A stretch of DNA of 64,000 nt from contig CAJNDS010000157.1 in assembly GCA_905221605.1 (NCBI GenBank), positions 124,001 to 188,000 on the forward strand, written 5' to 3'. This document shows positions 21,194 to 30,839 of the stretch, one piece after another (position 1 is the first letter of the stretch; the number at the start of each line of letters is the position of its first letter). The notes beneath the pieces were generated by a model, which had not been told where the DNA came from, made no database searches, and saw only the letters and a program-made list of their open reading frames with translations. Source of the DNA: Symbiodinium natans (taxonomy: Eukaryota; Sar; Dinophyceae; Suessiales; Symbiodiniaceae). Both the position numbers and the translations under genes were made by a program.

Positions 21194-22590
21194 CTTAGGG
21201 CTTCAACTTATGGGACTTAGGACTTCGGGTTTAGGAAGTTTCGGGCTTAGGGGCCCTGAGGACCGAAACCCAAAACCCTCAACCCTAAACCCGAAACCCT
21301 AAACCCGAAACCCAAAACCCTCAACCCTTCACCCGAAACCCTAAACCCTTAACCCTAGAATTCAACCTCCAAGCCCCCTATAAGCCCCTAAGAAGTCGCC
21401 CGGACTTGGCAGGAGTGCTGGCTCTCTTTGGCCCTCGAAGAGCAAGGGCCCCGAGTCCAGGAGGCACTTGCGAAGCGAGTTTAGGGTTTAGGGTTTGGGG
21501 TTTAGGGTTTAGGGTTTGGGGTTTAGGGTTTAGGGTTTAGGGCCCATCCCCTCCCCCTGACATTCAAAAGAACGAGGTGAAATTAGCGGACACTCCTGCG
21601 CTTGTACGTCCTGTCATGTTTTTTTGTTTGGGTGGGTGGGCGGGCGTTGGTTTGCAAAGGGGGCTGGGGTTCATCAGGTCTGGGCGTTTTAGGGGCTTAT
21701 CCACACAAGGCTCTTGACGTTAAAGGCTAGACAGCGCCGCATCTGATGTTGGATTTCGTGATCTGTTGCTAGGGTTTGGTGGCTGCTGTGCGCACATGCT
21801 TCAACAATCACGTCTTCCATCCTCATCCAGCCTGATGTACCACGGATATTAATTCATTCAAGTCATTGAGGTTCACGTACCTGTAGGTAGCATGCATGAG
21901 AATCTTCGCACGGCTTGGCGTGCATTTTTTGCTGCGCGAGCGCGACAAAAACAACCAAGTTGTCGTGTCGCGTGTATTCGCGTGTAGGCTCCAAAACGCT
22001 CACTTGCCATGAGCCAGAGTAGACCCTTGTTCCCTTTTGGGGAGCGGGTTTCGATTCCCTTAGAAGCCCCTTTGACAACCAAAACGGGCGCCCTTTTTGT
22101 ATTGCTGGGCTACTCTTAACCCTAAACCCTAAACCCTTTGTGTCTAGCTTGGCCAGGTGGACCTGGATGCGGTCTACATCCGTTGCTGCCATGCTGGCCC
22201 TGGACCAAGCCGTTAACGACCACAACGGGGCTGCGGAGCAAAAATGTGACATGCCCACATGCCGGGGTTTAGGGTTTAGGGGTTAGGGTTTAGGGTTTAG
22301 GGATGCTGCATGGACACCTTCCTCCGGCCGTGAGGTTCGGACACCCTTGTCTCATCACTTCATGTCACGGAAGCATCGCAGAGCTGGGTGTGGCAACATC
22401 ATTTTTTTTATGGCGGCCATGGCCTGCACTAAATTCGAAGAGTAGGAATTCTTGAAAGGACCTCGGAACTCCATGAGTACGCAGAGCCGTGTATTGTTCA
22501 GGGTTCTCGGGCAAGAAAGATCGCACTTTAGAATGAAGCCCTTAAAAACCCACAAAACTACTACCATATATTACATATATATATATATAT
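21194..22590. other. Repeats, no gene called
   Basis: CCCTAAA/CCCGAAA block (about 21265-21355), TTTAGGG arrays (21479-21541, 22263-22304) and a TA run (22574-22591). A short coding-like frame at about 22145-22255 (VAAMLALDQAVNDHNGAAE) cannot be assigned. Confidence 0.4.
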
Positions 22591-22599
22591 ACCTTGGGC

Positions 22600-24030
22600 G
22601 CCTGAAACCCTAAAAAAACTGGGCTCGGGGGTCAGAACCGGGATTTTAAGGGAATAGGCCAAAGAACCGGGTTTTTGTTGGAAAAACCGGGTTTTTCAGT
22701 AAAACCCACTTTTTCGGGATCAGGTTGGGGATTGAGCAGGCATGTGCGGGGCCGTACGCTCCCGTTATCCGAATTCAAAGGGTCAGGCAGAAGGGCGCCC
22801 GTTTCGGCTACCTCGGTTCAGCACATCGATTGTCGTGGAGATACCGTGGTACAGCAAGTCTCAAGTCGACAGAGACACTTGAGCTTATAGCAGGACGAGC
22901 GCATGTCCCCTGCAAAATATTGCACAATTCGTTCGATTGTGTGGAGCGGGTCGGATTTGCTTATTTAGATATGATGGCCAGCCCAGGACTTACACTTCTC
23001 AGTTCGCCGCTGCTATAGCCAATATATCTATGATGTTTTGAAACCCACGGCTTATGCGGCTGCCCGGCCTTCCGGCCACCCACGCTACCTTCCGCACTTC
23101 AGCTGTTTCAAGCGAGGCCTTCAACTGCGGAGCTGAGTGGGCGGATTTGGCCATGGTTATATATAACCTCAGAGCGGGAAGCGTCTCCGCATTCTCGCCC
23201 GAAAGGAGGGTGCACTTCCCGCGGGCTCGTCTTAAGGCCCCCAAAACCCCGCAAAGTGATTAGCGCAGTTTTGTTTCGCCCCGAAGAAAAAAAGTGGGCT
23301 GCGGGCTGAAAACCTGGTTTTACCCATCGGAAACCCATAAAAAACCATCTGAACCCATAATCTGGCTAAAACCCACTTTTGGAAAACCCGTATTTACCCG
23401 TAGGGGAACCCGTATTTACCCGTAGGGAACCCGTATTTACCCGTAGGACAAAAGCGGGTTTTGGGGGGTCTGGCTCCGGACGTGTTTTGGACAGCGTTCG
23501 CAGCTGTTATAAAAGCTCGAACTTGTGCAGGACTTGCGCCGATTGCATTATATATATATATATATATTCTTTTGACCTCACAGATGAGGGCGAGCGTGCG
23601 CCTTTTGTGCTGTCCCCGCTTGTGCACGCGTGCCAAATCGAAGAGGAGTTTATAGGACGGCCGAGCCGTCTAAGCAGGAGAGTTTCTGCGAAACTTGAAA
23701 GAATTAGAACTATATACAGGGCTTTGCTTGCTGCGCGTGGCCATTACGTTGACTGTCGCTGGATTGTTGTTCCGAATATGAACCTCTAGGGTCCGTGCGA
23801 CTCTCTACCAGTCTCTCAACTGAACGAGGTTCTCTCGAGATTCTCCTGCACCTGCAAAACTAAGCCCGGGCCGGCGAATCCGGGGGTCTCCAAGGTCGAG
23901 CAGCAAAAAGGCCCCACCCAGAGAAATTTTCCAGCAACATCATTCGCGCGTCACTCTCATCATAAAAGCCCAGAACCCAGAAACCTTTTTTTCTTTCCGA
24001 AAACCGGGTTTTAAGTCAGAACCCTGTTTA
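22600..24030. repeat. Composite region bracketed by CCGGGTTTT/AAACCCA blocks
   Basis: Three blocks share motifs such as AACCGGGTTTTT and AAAACCCACTTTT: 22600-22720, 23280-23480 and 23955-24030. The middle block includes three tandem copies of a ~20-base unit (AACCCGTATTTACCCGTAGG, 23386-23450) and an inverted AAGTGGGCTGCGGGC. The layout could mark a decayed element, but no terminal repeats were delimited. Confidence 0.45.
23571..23789 (+). CDS. Coding-like open frame, unknown
   Basis: The frame continues as FDLTDEGERAPFVLSPLVHA, ..IEEEFIGRPSRLSRRVSAKL.. and ends YVDCRWIVVPNMNL-stop. It looks protein-like, basic and helical in the middle. It follows a TA microsatellite and lies inside the composite region. 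No family recognised. Confidence 0.3.
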   Translation, partial: FDLTDEGERAPFVLSPLVHACQIEEEFIGRPSRLSRRVSAKLERIRTIYRALLAARGHYVDCRWIVVPNMNL

Positions 24031-24056
24031 TTTTGGGTTCCGGTTGCTGTAGGTGT

Positions 24057-24140
24057 GTATATATATATGTGACTGTACTATATTCGACTATATTCGATTA
24101 CATTCTACTATTTTATATTATATATATATATTTATTTATT
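24057..24140. repeat. TA-rich microsatellite
   Basis: Interrupted TA and TTTA runs. Confidence 0.9.
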
Positions 24141-24193
24141 TATATCCCGGTAGCCCCTAAGCCCCCTCAGCTGCGAACATTCCAGACCCCGGT

Positions 24194-24270
24194 CGTCCGC
24201 AGGCCGACCTGGCGCTGCCCAAAGTGGCGGCCGTCCTCTTCGATGAGCCTCGCACCCAGCTTTCGCGCTC
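24194..24270 (+). CDS. Coding-like exon, unknown
   Basis: After CCGCAG| it reads ADLALPKVAAVLFDEPRTQL then SRS and stops at CGCTCAG|GGTTTAGG. A TTTAGGG array follows. A second piece at 24953-25040 may belong to the same gene. Confidence 0.4.
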
Positions 24271-24352
24271 AGGGTTTAGGGTTTAGGGTTTAGGGTCTAG
24301 GGTCTAGGGTCTAGGGTTTAGGGTTTGGGGTTAGGGTTTCGGGTTTAGGGTT
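24270..24352. repeat. TTTAGGG/TCTAGGG array
   Basis: Units with TCTAGGG variants directly after an exon-like segment. Confidence 0.85.
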
Positions 24353-24777
24353 TAGGGAGCTTGCTGCGGGCTTTTCCGTGGAAGTTTTAGGGTGTGTAGG
24401 GCTTGTAGATTTTAGCTTCAGCGGTTATGGCTGTTTGTGGACTTCGCATGCTTTGCAGGGTTTGGAGGGCGCCGTGTTTCCAGGTATGCGTGCTTGTATT
24501 ATCTTGTATTCTGTGCATTCTGTGTATTTCGTGTGTGTGTGTGGGGGGGGGGGGGGAAGAGGGGCTTACGCAATAAAGGCTATACAAAGGCTTTACAAGC
24601 GCCAGTATGGCAGATACAGATGCGGTCCTCGAACCATCTCCTTCCGTTGAGCCGCCAACCCTCTGACCCTCAACCCAAACCCTGAGCCCCGGTGCCTGAA
24701 CTGAAGCTTCATAAAACGTATTAATGAGTGAAACCCTGAGAAAAAGCACCCTGTCATAAATCTTTAACCTCCTAGGT

Positions 24778-24890
24778 GGGATAAGGGGGACCCTTGAAAG
24801 GGAACCCCTTCTTAACCCTCTTCTGGCTCTCTTAACAAGGGACCTTATTCAGAGGGTCTATATCCCCAAGGGTCCCCCTAATCCTATCCC
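24778..24890. mobile_element. Fold-back element GGGATA..GGGGGACCCTTG
   Basis: GGGATAAGGGGGACCCTTG at 24778-24796 faces CAAGGGTCCCCCTAATCCTATCCC at 24867-24890. The arms match apart from a five-base insertion. No target duplication is obvious. No coding frame inside. Confidence 0.6.
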
Positions 24891-24952
24891 CTATAACCCT
24901 CAACCTTAAACCTTAAACCCTAAACCCTAAACCCTAAACCCTAAACCCACAG

Positions 24953-25040
24953 GATGCCATATGCCAGGTTCCACGAGCGAAGCCTGGGCAACGACCTTGC
25001 CCTGGCCCTCTGCCTCCACGGCCGGGACGCCAGGCCGAGG
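24953..25040 (+). CDS. Coding-like exon, unknown
   Basis: After CCCACAG| the frame reads RMPYARFHERSLGNDLALAL then CLHGRDARPR. A CCCTAAA array precedes it. No family recognised. Confidence 0.4.
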
Positions 25041-25112
25041 GTTTTTTGTTGGCCCCTACTTGGTGGTTTACCAAATTGGGGTCCTAGTATTTTAGGGTTT
25101 AGGGTTTAGGGA

Positions 25113-25183
25113 TACCTTATTGGTTTTTTTTATAAGGGAGTCCTACTATTTTAGGGGTCCCCCTAGTTTCGTAAACCCCCACT
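25113..25183. repeat. GGGGGTTTACG-family fragment
   Basis: ACCTTATTGGTTTTTTTTAT.. and TCCTACTATTTTAGGGGTCC.. followed by TTTCGTAAACCCCCA match the reverse-oriented copies at 49273-49365 and 4084-4190. Confidence 0.55.
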
Positions 25184-25185
25184 TA

Positions 25186-25317
25186 GGCTCAAGAAGGAAC
25201 TTAGCCAGTAGGGTTTGGGGTTTGGGTTCAGGAAGTAGGTAGAGTATTAGTGAAGGCTCAAGAAGGAACTTAGCAAGTAGGGTTGGGTCCAGGAGGGTAG
25301 GTAGAGTATGCATGTAT
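25186..25317. repeat. Tandem duplication, two ~65-base units
   Basis: AGGCTCAAGAAGGAACTTAG begins both units (about 25193 and 25256). They share GTAGGGTT..AGGTAGAGTAT. Confidence 0.7.
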
Positions 25318-25319
25318 GC

Positions 25320-26310
25320 ACGGAATTTAAACAACTTTCATTTCTAAGTTCCCAAACCTTCCAAACCCTGAGCCCTAAAGTCATTGAACTCTAAGAATAA
25401 GCCTTAGCCCTGTACTCCCTGCATTTCAAGCTTCCTGAGCCTTTGAGTACAGCGACCCTCTGCCCTTGCCAACACGCACTCCGCGATGGAGCCAAACATA
25501 AGAACCCTCGGCCCGATGAGGGACAAGCGCACCCAGTAGCTTTTTAGCCGGTTCAGGTACCCTTTTTTATACAAAGGGGTATACTAGCCGAGGGACGTTA
25601 GGGCGTGTATCCCTGCAAGACGCCTTCTGTATAAGATTAAGTGGAGGTGAAATCGCCTGAAGGCCCTCTGAGTCACAGCCGCAGCCAGCATCGCACGGTA
25701 AACTCAGGGATGCATGCTGAGTCGGATGCCAGAAGCCCCTGAAAGCCGGCAGGCGCCGCGCGGGCCTCCCACCGCTACGACTGCTGGCTATGAGTGCCAC
25801 GCTGAGCCCGCGCCTAGCTGACAGGCTGATGTGAGAGCGCTGGCAGTTTGATTCGGGTCGAAGCTATTGTGCCGGAGTTCAGAGTTATTTGCTGAACACC
25901 AAGGGGCACTAAAGCCGAAGCACTGCAGCCTCATCCTGTGACTGGTGCTTGGCTCTGCTTCAATCTCTTGGCAGTTTGGCTTCGCGACTCGGCGACACTT
26001 TGCCGGCACCGATCTTGCGCAGTGAGGGCAAGCAGCCTGGGGCCAAGATCCGCCGCTGAGGGCATCGGGACTGCATGCTCAGACTTCGTCGCGCATGCAG
26101 CTCTTCTGCCGCACAGAAGCTCGCCTTCGATATTTCAATGCCTCACGTGCCATACATAAGCTCAGAATCCCCATTCCAACCTCAGTTCGGCTTAGGTTCG
26201 ACGTAGAGCTGCGCCACGCCGGCGGGGGTCGGCGGCTGCTTCGCGCGACCCAAGGCTTTGAAAAGAAGGCAGGACACGCTGCGGCACGTCCGATGCGATA
26301 GAAGGTATGC
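25320..26310. other. No gene recognised
   Basis: Open frames on both strands without motifs; no repeat array of note. Confidence 0.35.
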
Positions 26311-26315
26311 AGGCC

Positions 26316-26645
26316 TTAGTTCATTTGCACGGTTTCGGGTGAGGCGTCAGGAAGCACAGCTGATTTGCATCTGATGCCCCCAAGTCCATCAATCCAGAGA
26401 TCCATGAAGTCTTGGTTTAAGCACCACTGGTTCAAACAAGTACTCAAGTATTTGTTCAGCTCCTCCATCTTCTTGAGATTCGACGGCCAGGCTGAAATGG
26501 CTGCGGCCGTCACAGAGTCCACCTGCCAGGCATGAGCACTCGGGTTGGGTGAAGCTGTCTCTTGTTGGGACAGGATGTGGGGTTCAGTGTTGGATTCGGA
26601 GCGCGGATGTAGAGTTCTTAGCGCTACGCGACCCGCCTCGGCCAT
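26316..26645 (-). CDS. Coding-like open frame, unknown
   Basis: The minus-strand frame includes KKMEELNKYLSTCLNQWC and QDFMDLWIDGLGGIRC and ends ASPETVQMN-stop. The plus strand is broken by stops here. A plus-strand piece at about 26735-26835 (ALCYPYTYGPSYISDNRLMY) is also protein-like, so strand assignment is not settled. Confidence 0.3.
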   Translation of the reverse strand: MAEAGRVALRTLHPRSESNTEPHILSQQETASPNPSAHAWQVDSVTAAAISAWPSNLKKMEELNKYLSTCLNQWCLNQDFMDLWIDGLGGIRCKSAVLPDASPETVQMN

Positions 26646-26839
26646 GGCCTGTCGCCTACGGGGGTACCCATTCCAGGCAAGAGAAGTCCCAAGTAAAGGG
26701 CAAACCCGTGTTGGGGAGGGGATTAGAGGTGGGGTGCCTGCTTTGTGCTACCCATACACCTACGGGCCATCCTATATTTCTGACAACCGCCTCATGTACC
26801 TCGAAGGCGCTGTGCTGGAGCGGTGGGGAGTCTGAAACG

Positions 26840-27673
26840 CCAGGAGCCGTGCCGCCACACGTCACCCTTGAATTGAGGTTTCTAGGGTTTAGGAGTCAGG
26901 GGCCCTTGAATTGAGGATTATAGGGTGTAGGGGTCAGGGGCCACCCTGTGACTTGAGGTTTATAATTAGGGTGCAGGGGTCAGGGGCTTAGGGGCCAAAC
27001 GAAAAGTTGCTGCGGCTCTCCATGGTCAAGGGTTCAAGCGCCGGCTGCCGGAAAGCAATGGTTAGTTGTTGTGTGTTCTATATCTAGATGAGGGTCCCCA
27101 TGTCTGCACGGTGGTATCTTGAGAAAGGGAGCTCCCCCAAAAAGACACCCTGGGTTAGAACTTCTCACATGGGGGGCATCTATGGAACCGGAAGCCTTGT
27201 TGCGGAGGAGATGTCTTGTGCTTCCTGCCGGGGGAGCCTGAGCAATGCCGCCCGGTTTGACGCAGAGAACCCTAAACCCTAAACCCTAAACCCTAAACCC
27301 AAAACCCTAAACAGAGGCCCAGGGAGTCTAGGCTCTTAGCGAGGGTTTGCCAGGGCGCCAGTCAGTGTTTGGCAGGAAGGTAAAGACGTAAAGCCTATAC
27401 AGCCCACACCAGCCGCACCAAATGGAAGTAGAGGTACAAGGCTGGCGGCAGGTGCAGCTCGGGTTTAGGGTCTTGAGGTAGTAGAGCTCAAACATCATCA
27501 AAGGATGCCAGGCTATTTGAGCTTCGGGACTTGAGGGTGCAACAAGGTTCGGTTCGGGGAGGCCTCCCGAAACCCTTAACCCTAAACCCTTAACCCTTAA
27601 CCCTAAACCCTAAACCCTGGCCAGGATCCGCCGGTGCAAGAAGCACCTGGAGGACTGAGCGCCGCGTAGGATT

Positions 27674-27706
<33 letters not shown>

Positions 27707-28800
27707 GGGGAAGTTGGGGAAGTTGGGGGGTGATTCATTTTTGTCAGAAAGCTACCTTGAATTCTTAAGGAACCACCGAGCCCCCCTAATTAAGCCTCCG
27801 AAAAGGCGTCGTCCACGAATCGCCGCAACAACTGCTACTTGCCGTGCTGTCGTGGAAGGATCGGCTTGCAGCGGAGCAGCGGCGGGCCAAGAGCAAGGCA
27901 GGGCCAAGGATCAGGGTTGACAGGTTTTCGGATTGTGGGTTTATATTTTGGGGCCTGAAGACGCCCAGATGAAACCTTCCAACAACCTGAATGTGTTGCC
28001 ATTGCCACCTGGAGATTCTCTTTGCAGCTCCGGGATCAACAGATGAGAACAGGACTCGGGCGTGCCAGCCCAAGGATGCTCAGGGTGGCAATGGCCTTGG
28101 TCCTGGGCCTGAGCTGAAGGGATGTGGGCCGGCCTGTGCCGGAGGAGACCGCCACAAACGCAGAGGTCACCACGCAGACAGTCGCAACTACCGGAACTCA
28201 GAAGGTATGCAGCTACATGCTTAGACGAGATCAAACAAGTCTCAAACGACAAGCACCAACTTTGCATTAGATAGGATGGGCGTTTCGCCTGGCCTTGAGC
28301 AGATGTAGACAACACCCAGCAGGCACCGACAGTGAGGCATCCAAGGACATCTTAGATCCCAAGCCTAACTTTGAGATCTTCCCTAGATCCCAACAGTTCT
28401 GTAACCCCTATCCCCGGAGCCCTCAAAACCTCAGACCCTACAACCCGACAGCCTCAAACCGAAACCCCCTGAAAAACTCCACTCCGGCAGGCAAGGCGGA
28501 AGCAGCAGCAAGGAGCAGCACGCGGTTTTGGAGCACCTCCAAAGGTTCCTTGGCTCAAAGTAAAGACACCTCGACGCCAAAGTTGTAGTACAAAAGTATC
28601 CAGGCCTAGAATCTTCCCCAGCCCCGAAACCCTATACCCTATACCCATCTAGTCCTCAACCCCACACCTGAGAGCCTCAACCCCTGGATGATGCTTTAGA
28701 CTGGGAGGCCTCGGATGCTGAAGTCTTCCTGCGCGGGGCCTACTGTGAATCTCTCATCTGCTAGGATTGCCTTTTTAAAAATGGGATAGTGGGGCGGGGG
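26840..28800. other. Non-coding with repeats; one possible leader exon
   Basis: CCCTAAA arrays (27271-27312, 27568-27620) and a 29-base poly-G (27676-27704). At about 28076-28113 MLRVAMALVLGLS resembles a leader. A Thr/Val-rich piece near 28137-28205 (VPEETATNAEVTTQTVAT) ends at a GTATGC donor. The two are not joined by a credible intron. Confidence 0.35.
27676..27704. repeat. Poly-G tract, 29 bases
   Basis: Uninterrupted G29 followed by TTGGGGAAG repeats. Confidence 0.95.
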
Positions 28801-28807
28801 ATAGCGT

Positions 28808-28948
28808 ACAGCAACATACAGCATCTTCGTGCGCTACAAGCTGAACAGTGACACGACCCAGCTGACAGACGTCCGGCTTTCAGGGCTTCCCCTGTCGATG
28901 TCCTACCGCTCCACGGCTCCTTGGATGCGGAGGCGGGGTCATCGTACG
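28808..28948 (+). CDS. Coding-like exon, unknown
   Basis: The frame reads TATYSIFVRYKLNSDTTQLT then DVRLSGLPLSMSYRSTAPWM. It alternates polar and hydrophobic residues like a beta-rich domain. A TA microsatellite follows at 28966-28983. No family recognised. Confidence 0.4.
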
Positions 28949-29104
28949 TGCGTGGTGTGTATTGTATATATATATATATATACACATGCATTTTATCTAT
29001 CCTTTTATTTAATTACTTAGTTTGTTTATTCATTTATGTGTTTAATGTGGGACCCTCTTTCCCCCCCCCCCCTGAACAGTCGAGGCTGGATTTTGCCCTC
29101 TATA

Positions 29105-29262
29105 ATGGCTTATATGATTGTAATATGGAGGAGTTTAGATAGGTTTAAAAGAGATCCATATGAACTTAAAAAGGATGAGCTCATATGAATTTAAAAGGGA
29201 GCCGCGCGAATCGAAACGGGGTCCGGGATGAGTTATGAGTTTATATGAATTTAACAGGGATC
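29105..29262 (+). repeat. Dispersed repeat, copy A
   Basis: A degenerate ~30-base motif (GATCCATATGAACTTAAAAA, GGATGAGCTCATATGAATTT) recurs three or four times. The reverse complement of 59375-59610 carries the same motif, including GGAGGAGTTTAG. It abuts the 222-base duplication downstream. Confidence 0.65.
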
Positions 29263-29274
29263 CATAGGCTTTTT

Positions 29275-29705
29275 CCAAATTCGGAGCCTCCACGCCGGGG
29301 CCTAGACATTAAAGCGGGTCCCGAATCAGTCCCATTATTGGGGGCCGAAGGGGCCCTGGACCACCCCCTTGTCGGATTGAGCGAAACCAATTTTTCAAAT
29401 GGTTTCTTAAAGGAAATTAATGGTTTCGGGCCGGTCGGAATGGATGAGGTCGGCCTTGAAAATCACCCGGCTTTATAAGCCAAGAGACCAAGGCATCCAA
29501 ATTCGGAGCCTCCACGCCGGGGCCTAGACATTCAAGCGGGTCCCGAATCAGTCCCATTATTGGGGGCCGAAGGGGGCTCCTGGACCCCCCCTTGTCGGAT
29601 TGAGCGAAACCAATTTTTCAAATGGTTTCTTAAAGGAAATTAATGGTTTCGGGCCGGTTGGAATGGATGAGGTCGGCCTTTAAAATCACCAGGTCTGGCT
29701 TTAAA
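29275..29705. repeat. Tandem duplication of a 222-base unit
   Basis: CCAAATTCGGAGCCTCCACG begins at 29275 and again at 29497. The copies are nearly identical for about 195 bases. The shift, 222, is a multiple of three and one frame is open through most of unit 1, but no family is recognised. Confidence 0.85.
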
Positions 29706-30729
29706 ATCATAAGGCCCGGCTTTAAGCCGGAGGGAGCGGTTTGTCTTTAAAGAGGGACTCCCAAACAGTCACGATGTCCTGAATAATTCGGCCAAATTGT
29801 CTTTAAAGGGGAGGCCCCTACTAAACAGGGTCCAACATTATACGCCTTTCGATTTATACCTGTTTATGTTTATGTTAAAAATTCGCGGCCCTTTTGGGGG
29901 GGACCTCTGTTTCAGCATATTCCGTATATAGTCCTTACAGGGTGCAGGGTTCAGGGGTCGAGGGTTTATCGGCCCTATTCTAGAATTTCCCTGAAAGTCT
30001 AGAATATAAGGGCTCATCATGTACACTTGAATGACATGTTAGCGACATGGCTGATCTGCAACAGAGCTAGGCATTACCAGTGTCGGACGCAGTCCTGGTA
30101 GGCTCAAGACCTAGCTGTCCGCGCTGGACCAGCTGGGAGGCTCCTCTTGGGAAAATCGAGGGAAGCCGTGCACGACTGTAAGTGTATGGGCAGGTATAGA
30201 GGGTTTCCTGTCAGTGCCATCAAGTTCTGATTTTACTCATCATACATCGAATTACTTACCTTTGCACCTCTTCAACGGTTCTCTGGATGAAGCTCCGAAC
30301 CTCGCTGACACGCCACATTGGCATTGCGCAGCTCAAGCTAAGGCTGAAACCTGCACCGCAAGCAAGAATCGATCCTGCCGAGCAGAACACGTGCTGTTAA
30401 CCATCCAGCAAACCTAGCCGGATGAAGTGGGGGCATGAAGCCTACTGAGGCAACATGATGCAACCTATTTTTCACCCGAAGCAAAGGAAGGCTGCTCACA
30501 GGACACCAAAGTTTCATCAGTGGTACACAGCTTAGCTGAAATGTATGCCCCAATGCAAGAAAGGATTTGCATCAAAGCGCTCCGAAGAAAGCAATACGAG
30601 GTTTGGGTGTGACAGCTGGAAACTCTCCGCATCAGAGAGCAGGGCGGGCAAAGCATCAGTAGCGCCCCAGAGATCCCTAAACCCTGAACCCTGAACCCTA
30701 AACCCCCTGCCCTTCCATTGCAAGTTCAG
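29706..30729. other. No gene recognised
   Basis: AT-richer sequence near 29800-29880, then open frames without motifs. Confidence 0.35.
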
Positions 30730-30826
30730 GGCGATGATTTCCTACTCAGAAGCGCCTCTACCGACAGGCGACGGGTGATCCTGGCCACCAATGTGGCCGA
30801 AGCTTCCATCACCGTGCAGGGCACAG
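30730..30826 (+). CDS. DEAH-box RNA helicase motif V exon (fragment)
   Basis: After GTTCAG| the frame reads GDDFLLRSASTDRRRVILAT then NVAEASITVQGT. R-R-V-I-L-A-T-N-V-A-E-A-S-I-T-V matches motif V of DEAH-box (DHX) helicases, which remodel RNA or spliceosomes with NTP hydrolysis. The frame meets a stop at 30834, just after a possible GC donor (ACAGA|GCCGAG). Neighbouring helicase motifs (GSGKT, DEAH, QRxGRAGR) were not found nearby. It is either one exon of a widely spaced gene or a relic. Confidence 0.55.
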
Positions 30827-30839
30827 AGCCGAGCTAACT

